From assembly GCA_944332205.1 (NCBI GenBank), contig CALVJN010000009.1, positions 1-47,116 on the forward strand: a stretch of DNA of 47,116 nt. Reading direction: 5' to 3'. This document shows positions 17,101 through 24,894 of this stretch, in pieces. Both the position numbers and the translations under genes were made by a program. Positions within the stretch are counted from its first letter, which is position 1. The number at the start of each line of letters is the position of its first letter. The notes beneath the pieces were generated by a model. It saw only the letters and a list, made by a program, of their open reading frames with translations, made no database searches and was not told the DNA's origin. The stretch comes from an uncultured Bacilli bacterium (GTDB lineage Bacteria > Bacillota_I > Bacilli_A > RF39 > UBA660).

Positions 17101-17334
17101 ATGGATGATATTAAAAACTTTGATGTAGAAATAGCATACAAAGAATATATTTATCATGATGTATTAATTATGATAATCATGTAAAAAAATTCGTAATACC
17201 AGATGTAGTAGCATATTTATATAGCTAATAGTTATAGTAGAAAATGTTTATGTGATTCACCATTTTATAATCAAATTAATTCTCCAAAAGATAGTTTTTG
17301 GGATAGGGGTAAAGATAGAAATATTAATAATTAA
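17101..17334 (+). pseudogene. Frameshifted small island gene
   Basis: A coding-like stretch can be followed only by changing frame twice: MDDIKNFDVEIAYKEY..., then YDNHVKKFVIPDVVAYLY, then SYSRKCLCDSPFYNQ...FWDRGKDRN before TAA. Each piece has codon use like neighbouring genes, and the frames join near 17165 and 17225. No family recognised. It lies in a 729-bp stretch (17063-17791) that holds no intact gene. Confidence 0.5.
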
Positions 17335-17402
17335 TTGGGCAAATTATAGATGTAAAAATAATTTGCAATATAATTAATTAATTTTTAGTTAGTAAATATA
17401 AT

Positions 17403-17697
17403 ATGTTAAAAATAAATGATAATAAATATAATGTTTTGTCTTCTCAAATTAAATTTGTCAATGCAAAATACAATAAGCAAAAAGGGTATTCCATTTTAGC
17501 AACAATTGATATTGAATTAAATGGAGTTAAAGGATATATTAGCTTTCATGTGGATTTTTTTTAATGATATTGATTTTATTGATAGTAATGTTATAGTAAA
17601 ATTTGGAAATATATTTGATAATCAAATTGGAATGAATTTAAAGATAAATGATGAGCTAATTAAATTAGATTATCAAGGGATTTTAGATATAATTTGA
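17403..17697 (+). pseudogene. Small gene broken by a poly-T frameshift
   Basis: ATG 17403 opens a protein (MLKINDNKYNVLSS...) that runs into TAA inside a run of eight T at about 17555-17562. With seven T the frame continues through NDIDFIDSNVIVKFGN to a TGA at 17695-17697, giving about 98 aa. The repeated F-D/D-I-D context on both sides shows the two halves belong together. It may be a sequencing or assembly slip, phase variation, or decay. No family recognised. Confidence 0.55.
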
Positions 17698-17791
17698 ATA
17701 TAATTTGCCTGTCAAAAGAACAAATTATTATTAATATTGATTAAATTATTTTAAAGATATTAAATTATTAAAAATAAAAGGCTGGTGTAAT

Positions 17792-18148
17792 GTGGAATAT
17801 AATTTTGATATAAATAATAGAGCGTTTAGAGCGATAAAAGAAAGAAAAAAAAGAGTAGAAATAAGAGCAACTAAAGTAGGAAATAATCATTTTGACTATG
17901 GGATCTTAAAAATGAATGATATTATCCATTTTAATTCTTTTGATAATGAAAAGATTGATTGTATTATAACTGATGTAAATTGGTATAAGACTATTGAAGA
18001 ATTATTAACTTTGGAAGGAACTAGATATACATTATCTTCAACTAATGATTTTAACGAAGGAGTTAAATCCATAAATAGTTTAAATGGATATGAAGAAGCA
18101 ATAAAAACAAATGGGGTATATGCGATACATATAAGACCGATAAATTAG
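17792..18148 (+). CDS. ASCH-domain protein
   Basis: A 118-aa stand-alone ASCH/PUA-like domain: an N-terminal FRAIKERKKRVEIRATK segment (the family's G-x-K-x-x-E-x-R-like binding motif is here kKRVEIR), GILKMNDIIHFNS, a beta strand, then WYKTIEELLTLEG and GVYAIHIRPI. ASCH domains bind RNA or modified nucleosides; some are nucleoside amidohydrolases or RNases. The start is GTG 17792 after ggctggtgta. It is the last intact gene of the island and ends 19 bp before the right amidase repeat. Substrate unknown. Confidence 0.75.
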   Translation: MEYNFDINNRAFRAIKERKKRVEIRATKVGNNHFDYGILKMNDIIHFNSFDNEKIDCIITDVNWYKTIEELLTLEGTRYTLSSTNDFNEGVKSINSLNGYEEAIKTNGVYAIHIRPIN

Positions 18149-18167
18149 CTAAACTTTGACCATCGCG

Positions 18168-18644
18168 AGGTGATAGTCTTTGGAAAATTGCTAACAATTG
18201 TAACATTACAGTTGATGATATTGTAAAATTAAATAGTTTGCAAACGACCATAATTCAACCAGGAGATGAATTAAAATTATCAAAAAACTGCAATATAAAC
18301 ACTGACAATAATCCTGATAATAATATAAATGAAAACGATATAAAACATGTTGTAACAAAAAATGAAACACTATATAGCATTGCCCAAAAATATGGAACAA
18401 CTGTTGACGATATAATAGAATATAACAATTTATCTACAAATGTATTACAACTTGGACAGATTTTATATATACCTAATACATCTGAATATATTAATTATTA
18501 TGTTCAACCTAATGATAGTTTATATAGTATTTCAAGAAGATTTAATACAACCATTGATGCAATAAAAAAATTAAATAATCTAACTAGTGATACATTGTAC
18601 ATTAATCAATTACTACTTATTCCATAATAATACAATAAAATTAA
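18168..18644 (+). repeat. 477-bp direct repeat, right copy
   Basis: The second copy of the amidase 3' end (see 15495-15971). Its left junction follows the bases gaccatcgcg, and its right end is fused directly to a transposase C-terminal remnant at 18645. Near-identity implies recent duplication or ongoing gene conversion. Confidence 0.95.
18169..18627 (+). pseudogene. Amidase LysM tail fragment (no N-terminus)
   Basis: The frame of LysM repeats 3 to 5 (from GDSLWKIANN to the final LLLIP) is intact over 153 codons but has no amidase domain and no ribosome site. A TTG at 18238 could nominally start a 129-aa peptide, but nothing upstream supports translation. It is a by-product of the duplication that bounds the island. 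Confidence 0.85.
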
Positions 18645-18877
18645 GAAAAGGATATAATAATATAGCTGAAAAAGTTTTAGGCTTTAAAATCCTAAATCAA
18701 ATAGTATAGGAATATAAACTTAATTATACTGTCGCATGAAAAATAGTATAAAAAAGATATTGCATTTATCAAGAAAAAAATAAATGGATTCATAAGTCTT
18801 ACAAACATAATACTTTTTTATAATTAGCTAGTAATCAACAAAAGTATATATTTTATAAAAGTGTAACATATGATTGA
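18645..18877 (+). mobile_element. 3' end of an IS element (solo remnant)
   Basis: This segment is closely similar to the right end of the IS at 21921-23049: the same transposase C-terminus (YNNIAEKVLGFK...YKLNYTVA, stop TGA 18736-18738) with one internal TAG, followed by the same non-coding end and the terminal tgtaacatat at 18862-18871. The rest of the element is missing. It is joined directly to the right amidase repeat, so an IS-related rearrangement probably created the junction. The interval 18645-19002 contains no other gene. Confidence 0.8.
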
Positions 18878-18946
18878 TTTCTCTAGAGTATAAATGTATA
18901 ATAGCTTTCTAGTTCGCTAGTAAATATTAAAAAATATGATATAATT

Positions 18947-18974
18947 AAGATACTGGTAAAAAGTATCTTTTTAT
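18947..18974 (+). terminator. Hairpin with T-run in the leader of the acyltransferase gene
   Basis: Stem aagatact/agtatctt with a 7-nt loop and five T. It lies just downstream of a TATAAT-like box at 18939-18944 and upstream of ATG 19003. It could be an attenuator of the following gene or simply the end of an upstream transcript. Confidence 0.5.
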
Positions 18975-19002
18975 TTATATAATTGAATGTGGAGGCTATG
19001 TT

Positions 19003-19986
19003 ATGAATATTTTAGCAGAAGAACAAAAAAAACTTTATGAAAAAGGAATAACAGAAGAGGAGTTAAAAAAAAGAGAGGAGGCATTTTTAAAACTTTATTA
19101 TAAACTAAGAAAAAAGGATGAAGAAAAAATATGGAATAGATTATCATTGAAGCAAAGACAAAAAATTCACTGGATAATTTTAAATATATATAGAATAAAA
19201 AACCGTTTAGGTGGATTTAATTATGAATTAATAAATAATGAGCGTGAAAAAACTGATAGACCAATTATATTTGCAGTTACACATGTTGGAAAATTTGATA
19301 TTGAAGTTGTTAGCGAAGCTATAAAAGATCATTATTATTTGCTTTCTGGAGATTATGAACACATTCAGGGAATAATTGATTCACCCTTTTTATCATTAAA
19401 TGGTGTTTTCTATTTTAATGAAAAAGTAAAAGATGATAGAAAATTGGTAACTGAAAAAATGATTAATCATTTAAATGATGGTGGAAATTTGATGTATTTC
19501 ATAGAAGGAACGTGGAACTTATCACCAAATTTGCCAATGCTACCATGTTATTGGGGAATTGTAAATATTGCAAAAGAAGGAAATGCTATTATTGTTCCAA
19601 TAGCAGCGGAACAATATGGCAAGAACTTTAAAATAAATATTGGAAAAAATTTTGATATGACTAAATATGAAGATACTATCGAAGGGAAATCATGTGCTAT
19701 AAATGATTTAAGAGATGTTTTGGCAACTCTTAAATGGGAAATTTGGGAAACTGAACCACAATTGATTCGAGAAGATATAATAGGTGATGAATGGACTAAT
19801 TATGTTTCTGAAAGATTTAAAGAATGGCCTTATTTTAATGAAGAGTATATTGAAGGATTAATTTATAAACCAAAAGATGTTGTTACTAGACAAGAAGCTT
19901 ATGGTCCAATAAAAAAACTTGTCCCTAACAGAAATAATGCATTTTTATTTAATAAAAGATTAAAGGATAATATATTTAGAGATTAG
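19003..19986 (+). CDS. PlsC-like glycerolipid acyltransferase family protein
   Basis: The catalytic H-x4-D motif of 1-acylglycerol-3-phosphate acyltransferases appears as THVGKFD near residue 100, and the substrate-binding block as FIEGTWN near residue 167 (PlsC usually has FPEGTRS). The N-terminal ~75 residues are helical and charged. No clear membrane span is present, unlike classical PlsC, and the C-terminus is longer (327 aa in all). Known family role: transfer of an acyl chain to lysophospholipid or a related glycolipid at the membrane. GGAGG precedes ATG 19003. The next gene follows by 24 nt and may be cotranscribed. Confidence 0.75.
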   Translation: MNILAEEQKKLYEKGITEEELKKREEAFLKLYYKLRKKDEEKIWNRLSLKQRQKIHWIILNIYRIKNRLGGFNYELINNEREKTDRPIIFAVTHVGKFDIEVVSEAIKDHYYLLSGDYEHIQGIIDSPFLSLNGVFYFNEKVKDDRKLVTEKMINHLNDGGNLMYFIEGTWNLSPNLPMLPCYWGIVNIAKEGNAIIVPIAAEQYGKNFKINIGKNFDMTKYEDTIEGKSCAINDLRDVLATLKWEIWETEPQLIREDIIGDEWTNYVSERFKEWPYFNEEYIEGLIYKPKDVVTRQEAYGPIKKLVPNRNNAFLFNKRLKDNIFRD

Positions 19987-20010
19987 ATTTTTTAAGATAG
20001 GAGAAAATGT

Positions 20011-21873
20011 ATGTCTAATGGGTATTTAACTGGTTGTGCTTTAGTAATTGCCATATTAATTACTATAATGTTTTTTATAAAAAAGAGCATAAATAATATT
20101 GAAACAAAAATATTTAAAAAAATGTTAGTATGTAATATTTTTGAAGCTTTAACAACAACATTAATTGTTATCGTTGCACTAACTATTAATTCCAATATGG
20201 TTTTTAAATTACTAAATAGGATAGATATAATATGGATTATTAGCTGGTGTAGTTTAATGTTTTACTACGTATATAGCATTTCATCTTTTTCAAAAAAGCA
20301 CCAAATTAAAAGATTTATATATGCTGTAAATGCAATAATATTTGCTCTGACACTTGTGTTAAATGTTGAAATTATAAATAAGAATGGTATATTAAATTCT
20401 ACAGGTCCATTAACTTATTTAGGCTTAATTGGTGCAGTTTTCTATATTGTTTTAATGATTTTAATATTGATAAAATCTAAAAATAATGACAAATTAGATA
20501 CTAAAAAGTATATACCTCTTTATTTCTTAATGCTATTATTAGTTATTGTAGCAATTTTAAGATTAACTATACCAGAAATAAACTTTATTTCTATTTCATT
20601 AAGTTTAGTTGATATGATTATGATTTTTACTATAGAAAATCCTGATATAAAAATGATTACTCAATTAAATTTAGCAAAAAATCAAGCAGAACGTTCTAAT
20701 AGAGTAAAGAGTGATTTTTTATCAAGTATGTCTCATGAAATAAGAACACCATTAAATGCCATTGTAGGGCTTTCAGATGATGTTGCAAGTTATAAAAATC
20801 AAGTCCCTAAGGAGGTAATAGAGGATATCGAAGATATACAAAATGCCTCTCAAACACTTTTAGAAATAGTTGGTAATATATTAGATATTAATAAAATTGA
20901 AAGTGAAAAAATGGATATAGTAGAATCGCCATATAATTTTAAAGAAGAAATTACTAAAATGGCGAGAGTAACCGCAACAAGAATTGGTGATAAATCAATA
21001 AATTTTAAAATTAACATGTCAGAAGATATTCCTTACGAATTGATTGGTGATAGAATACACATTAAAGAGATTATTAATAATTTACTTACTAACGCGATTA
21101 AATATACAGAAAAAGGAGAAATTAATTTAAATGTTAAATGCATTAATAAGGAAAATAATTGTTTATTGATAATAAGTGTTAAAGATACAGGAAGAGGCAT
21201 AAAATCAGAGAATATTAGTAAGTTGTTTACAAAGTTTCAACGTTTAGATGAGGATCGAAATACAACTATAGAAGGAACTGGATTAGGTTTAGCTATCACT
21301 AAAGCATTGATTGATATGATGGGTGGAAAAATAAATGTTCAAAGTCAATTTGGTCAGGGTTCATTATTTATAGTACAAATACCACAAAAAATTAGTAAAT
21401 TAGTTAATCCTATGACAGAAGAAAAAGCTGTTCTTAAAATAGAACAACCTAATAGTTTAAATGATAGAAAAGCTGATTTAATAAATAATAATCTCAATAC
21501 TAAAAAAGTTTTAATAGTTGACGACAGCAAGTTAAATATAAAAGTAGCCAAAAAAGTCTTATCTAATTTTAATTTGCAAGTAGATGAATGTGATAACGGA
21601 TTTGATTGTTTAGAGCGAGTAAATAATGGAATAAACTATGATCTTATTTTAATGGATATCATGATGCCAGAAATGTCCGGAGAAACCACACTTGCTAAAT
21701 TGAAAAGTAATCCTCAATTTAATATCCCAGTAATTGCACTTACTGCTGATGCAGTTGCAGGTGCAAGGGAAAAGTATATATCAGAAGGATTTACAGATTA
21801 TTTAGTAAAACCATTTACCAAAGAACAAATGAAAGAAAAAATAGATTTAATTTTAAATCAAGATAGTAAATAA
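20011..21873 (+). CDS. Hybrid sensor histidine kinase with C-terminal receiver domain
   Basis: A membrane sensor with about six to seven N-terminal membrane segments (residues 5-207). A HisKA domain follows with phosphoacceptor His242 (SHEIRTPLNA), a HATPase_c domain with N box (NNLLTNAIKY, ~356), G1 box DTGRGI (~392), F box and GTGLGL (~422), and a receiver domain from about 498 with acidic pair DD, phosphoacceptor Asp549 (LILMDIMMPEMSG) and Lys in LVKPF. No HPt or separate response regulator is adjacent, so the output path is unknown. The sensor region has no known ligand domain. GGAG precedes ATG 20011. Confidence 0.92.
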   Translation: MSNGYLTGCALVIAILITIMFFIKKSINNIETKIFKKMLVCNIFEALTTTLIVIVALTINSNMVFKLLNRIDIIWIISWCSLMFYYVYSISSFSKKHQIKRFIYAVNAIIFALTLVLNVEIINKNGILNSTGPLTYLGLIGAVFYIVLMILILIKSKNNDKLDTKKYIPLYFLMLLLVIVAILRLTIPEINFISISLSLVDMIMIFTIENPDIKMITQLNLAKNQAERSNRVKSDFLSSMSHEIRTPLNAIVGLSDDVASYKNQVPKEVIEDIEDIQNASQTLLEIVGNILDINKIESEKMDIVESPYNFKEEITKMARVTATRIGDKSINFKINMSEDIPYELIGDRIHIKEIINNLLTNAIKYTEKGEINLNVKCINKENNCLLIISVKDTGRGIKSENISKLFTKFQRLDEDRNTTIEGTGLGLAITKALIDMMGGKINVQSQFGQGSLFIVQIPQKISKLVNPMTEEKAVLKIEQPNSLNDRKADLINNNLNTKKVLIVDDSKLNIKVAKKVLSNFNLQVDECDNGFDCLERVNNGINYDLILMDIMMPEMSGETTLAKLKSNPQFNIPVIALTADAVAGAREKYISEGFTDYLVKPFTKEQMKEKIDLILNQDSK

Positions 21874-21920
21874 AAAATAGTACATTTAAAAGACTTATAG
21901 TTTGTGATATGTTGAGTTAT

Positions 21921-23049
21921 AATATATATGTTACAAATATAAAATAAAAAAAAGATACCATTCTGATATAATTAAGTTAAAAGACAAAAATTATACGAAA
22001 GAGTGGTATCTATGAAAACTATAACAGAAGAAATGAAATTTAGAAATAGATGATGCGAATTTGCATTAAAAAATAGTGTAACAAAAACAGTAAAAAGATA
22101 TCATACAAATAGATAGTTTATATATGAACAATTAAAAAAGTATGATGGAACGATAAGAAGTTTAGCTTTAGGGGCAATATAACCATATTCACATTCAAAT
22201 GTGTATATAAATTTAGAATTAGAATTAATAAATAATATGAAGTTTCAATATGGAATAGATGGGTTAGAGATGTATATGTTCAATTAAAGAAAAGCGAATA
22301 TACAAGAAGTTATGATTAAATAATAAAGTAAATAAAAAACTGCCTAAAAAGAAAATAAAATTAAGAATAAGATATAGAAAACAGGAAAAATACATGGAGG
22401 ATATCCAAGAGATAAAGTTCAAGTAGATATAAAATATTTTCCAAGTGAATGTTTGTTATTTGATACAATAGATAAAAAGTATTATCAAATAATAGCAATA
22501 GATGAATATTATAGAAAAATAATATTAGAAATAGTTGACGAAAAAAGTGTAACTAATACAAGTATATTTATAAAAACTTTAGAAGAAAAAATTGAGTTAA
22601 AGATAAATATAATACAAACTGATAATGGACCTGAATTTGTAAATAATCAACGGAAAACAAATCTACCAATACTATTTGAATTAACATTAAAAGAACTTGG
22701 AATTAATCATAGAAGAACTAGGTCATATTTGCAATGGCAAAATGGAAAGGTAGAACGAAGTCATAAAATAAATGGAAAAAGTTTTTATAGTAAAAATGAA
22801 TTTACATAAGTAGTATATCTAAAAAATAAAAAGATATAATAATATAGCTGAAAAAGTTTTAGGATTTAAATCAAATATTAGAAGAATATAAACTTAATTA
22901 TACTGTCGCATGAAAAATATTATAAAAAAGATATTGCATTTATCAAGAAAAAATTAATGGATTCGTAAGTCTTACAAACATAATATTTTTTTATAATTAG
23001 CTAGTAATCAACAAAAGCATATATTTTACAAAAGTGTAACATATGATTA
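21921..23049 (+). mobile_element. Decayed rve/DDE-type insertion sequence (IS3/IS481-like)
   Basis: About 1.1 kb. It has short inverted ends atatgttaca (21926-21935) and tgtaacatat (23035-23044) flanking a dead transposase. The left end carries a separate 12-bp imperfect inverted repeat (21953-21964 with 22000-22011) that ends exactly at the transposase ATG and covers its ribosome site. The right ~200 bp are shared with the solo remnant at 18645-18877. Exact ends and target duplications could not be fixed. It fills the gene-free interval between the kinase and tRNA-Trp. Confidence 0.75.
22012..22913 (+). pseudogene. Transposase pseudogene (rve integrase core)
   Basis: The N-terminal helix-turn-helix part (MKTITEEMKFRNR...) is cut by TGA, TAG and TAA, several at places where a CGA, CAG or CAA codon is expected, so C-to-T decay is likely. 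A central frameshift follows. From about 22420 the integrase core is readable: VDIKYF and TDNGPEF are two of the DDE-type acidic motifs, then GKVERSHKI near the third acidic residue. A last frameshift near 22809 leads to RYNNIAEKVLGF and the end at TGA 22911-22913. It is not functional. Confidence 0.85.
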
Positions 23050-23131
23050 GTTTCTCTCTTGTTTTTTTAAAAAAAGAAAATTAATTATTGAATTTTATCT
23101 TCATAAATGCTAAAATATAATTACATTTCAT

Positions 23132-23207
23132 AGGGAATTAGTTCAGTTGGTAGAACGCAGGTCTCCAAAACCTGATGCCGTGAGTTCAAGTCTTACATTC
23201 CCTGCCA
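23132..23207 (+). tRNA. trnW: tRNA-Trp (CCA anticodon)
   Basis: A 76-nt cloverleaf with acceptor agggaat/attccct, D-arm, anticodon stem caggt/acctg with loop ctccaaa (anticodon CCA at 23165-23167), T-arm gtgag/cttac with ttcaagt, and an encoded CCA end. A TATAAT box at 23116-23121 lies just upstream. A CCA rather than TCA anticodon agrees with UGA being a stop codon. Confidence 0.96.
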
Positions 23208-23216
23208 TAGATTATC

Positions 23217-23257
23217 AGACTTTTCTTTAAATATATAAAAGAAAAGTCTTTTTTTTT
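23217..23257 (+). terminator. Terminator of tRNA-Trp
   Basis: A perfect 12-bp stem agacttttcttt/aaagaaaagtct followed by eight T. Confidence 0.9.
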
Positions 23258-23281
23258 AAAATAATTAATTACAAAATTTAA

Positions 23282-23701
23282 TTATCTTTTTTTTAATTTA
23301 ACTTTATTTTTAAATTTTTTTAAATCTTCTACATCACATTTTTCATCTTCATTATAAAATATTGGAATAATAAAACTATCAAAATCATATGAAAATTTAT
23401 ACCCTAAATTAGTTAATAATATATTAAGAAAAGTTTTTGCTGTTCTCGAATTGCCATCGCAAAAAGGCTGACTAAAAATTATAATCGAAACAGTAGTTAA
23501 TATAGATGTTAATAATTCATCTTGACTTTCTATGGTATCAATTTTAAAAAACAAATCAGTCAATATATCTTCATAAAGTTGTAGTCTATCTTCACTAAAT
23601 TCACGTATATTAAAATTTTTAGAACTTGGTATAAATTTATGATTTATTTCTATTAAATTTGAAAAATATGGGTATTTATTATGTAATGTATTCAAATCCA
23701 T
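23282..23701 (-). CDS. Fic-like protein with degenerate active site
   Basis: The segment FSQPFCDGNSRTAKTFLNILL is plainly the Fic motif (HPFxxGNGRxxR), but the catalytic His is Gln, the second Gly of GNG is Ser and the last Arg is Lys. The protein is short (about 139 aa from Met at 23701), with a helical N-terminal region. Fic proteins AMPylate or otherwise modify target hydroxyls; this one should be inactive or use another chemistry, for example as an antitoxin-like or binding partner. The start is uncertain: the frame is open to 23758, but residues before 23701 look non-coding, and AGGTG directly abuts the ATG. It is transcribed alone, toward tRNA-Trp. Confidence 0.65.
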   Translation of the reverse strand: MDLNTLHNKYPYFSNLIEINHKFIPSSKNFNIREFSEDRLQLYEDILTDLFFKIDTIESQDELLTSILTTVSIIIFSQPFCDGNSRTAKTFLNILLTNLGYKFSYDFDSFIIPIFYNEDEKCDVEDLKKFKNKVKLKKR

Positions 23702-23844
23702 CACCTGCAAACTAAGATAGTAAATTATATTATAATAACATTTTACAATATGCAACAAATTTTAATTATATTAATCAAAATTTTATTACTAACTAATAAT
23801 AAATAAACTTATTTTAAATATATTTAATTGAGGAGTGTGATTTT

Positions 23845-24771
23845 ATAAATATTATTGATAAAAAATTTAACAATTTAACAAAAGAAATAAAAAGGTTAAG
23901 TGAGCAAGAAATTTATTACAGAATTAGAACTAATTTTAATAAAGTTTCTAAAGAAACACAACTTAGTTGTATGAATTTCTTTAATAAATTTGGCTATTGG
24001 GGAAATCTTGATTTAGACAATGATATTTATGAAGAAATAGAACTAAAAGCTAAAGAATTATATAATCATATTGATGATTTTATTTGGTTATATGACAAAC
24101 TTAAAGATTATCGCTCAAAAAAAACACTATATGCAATTTTGAATAATTGGTATAACTACGATTTTAAAACAACAGCAGAAACTAGGGAAATATTATATGA
24201 TTGTTATTTTGATTTAGATTTAATAAAAATAGAAAAAGAAGAAGTTTTTGTTGATTTAGGAGCTTATACAGGTGATACCATATTATCATTTATAGAAAAT
24301 TATGGAGAGGATTCTTATAAAAAAATTTATTGTTATGAAATAACTCCTGATACCTTTGGGATATTAAAAGAAAAACTAAAAGATTATAAAAATATTGATT
24401 GCCGATTAAAGGGAGTATCGAATAAAGAAGAAATATTATATTTTGATAATAAGGAGGGAATAACTTCTGCAAATTCTTTAGATAAAGAAGGAAACATAAA
24501 AGTAGAAACAGTAACTTTAGATAATGATATAAAAGAAAAGATAACCATGATAAAGGCTGACATTGAAGGGTTTGAACAACAAGCGATAGAAGGAGCCCAA
24601 AAACATATTTTAAATGATCATCCAAAATTAATGCTTTCTGTTTATCATAAAAATGAAGATTTATGGAAAATTGCTAGAATGATATATAACATATCAGATA
24701 AATATCAATTTTATTTAAGGTATAATTCTTCTCCTGTTTATCCAACAGAAATAACATTAATAGCCATATAA
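23845..24771 (+). CDS. FkbM-family SAM-dependent methyltransferase
   Basis: A soluble methyltransferase: the SAM site VFVDLGAYTGDTILSF, the following YCYEITPDTF, and a late IKADIEGFEQQAIEGA plus LMLSVYHK are FkbM hallmarks. FkbM enzymes O-methylate sugars or small molecules, often in surface polysaccharide pathways. The first ATG in frame is 23971, but the frame continues upstream through 42 well-formed codons (NNLTKEIKRLSEQEIYYRIRT) to a strong AGGAGTGTGAT at 23831-23841. That points to a non-ATG start, best fit ATA 23845 (or the ATT codons just after). With it the protein has 308 aa. No sugar-pathway genes are adjacent. Confidence 0.8.
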   Translation: MNIIDKKFNNLTKEIKRLSEQEIYYRIRTNFNKVSKETQLSCMNFFNKFGYWGNLDLDNDIYEEIELKAKELYNHIDDFIWLYDKLKDYRSKKTLYAILNNWYNYDFKTTAETREILYDCYFDLDLIKIEKEEVFVDLGAYTGDTILSFIENYGEDSYKKIYCYEITPDTFGILKEKLKDYKNIDCRLKGVSNKEEILYFDNKEGITSANSLDKEGNIKVETVTLDNDIKEKITMIKADIEGFEQQAIEGAQKHILNDHPKLMLSVYHKNEDLWKIARMIYNISDKYQFYLRYNSSPVYPTEITLIAI

Positions 24772-24829
24772 ACTGTATAAAAACTATATAAAAATAACAT
24801 TATATAATGTAAGAAAAAAATAACAAAAA

Positions 24830-24870
24830 ATAGCACTCTCTATTGACAAGTGCTAAAAAAGTGCTATAAT
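24830..24870 (+). promoter_or_regulatory. CIRCE (HrcA operator) overlapping the hsp20 promoter
   Basis: ATAGCACTC (24830-24838), nine bases, AAGTGCTAA (24848-24856). This matches the CIRCE consensus TTAGCACTC-N9-GAGTGCTAA with two outer mismatches and exact spacing. A perfect -35 TTGACA (24843-24848) lies in its centre and a perfect -10 TATAAT at 24865-24870, 16 bp apart. HrcA bound here would block RNA polymerase. hrcA itself is not in the window. Confidence 0.88.
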
Positions 24871-24894
24871 TATAATTGTGAAAGGATGATGAAT

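Noticed and set aside
18238-18627. Independent LysM protein
   Set aside because: It is the truncated copy of the amidase tail, lacks a ribosome site and begins within the repeat.
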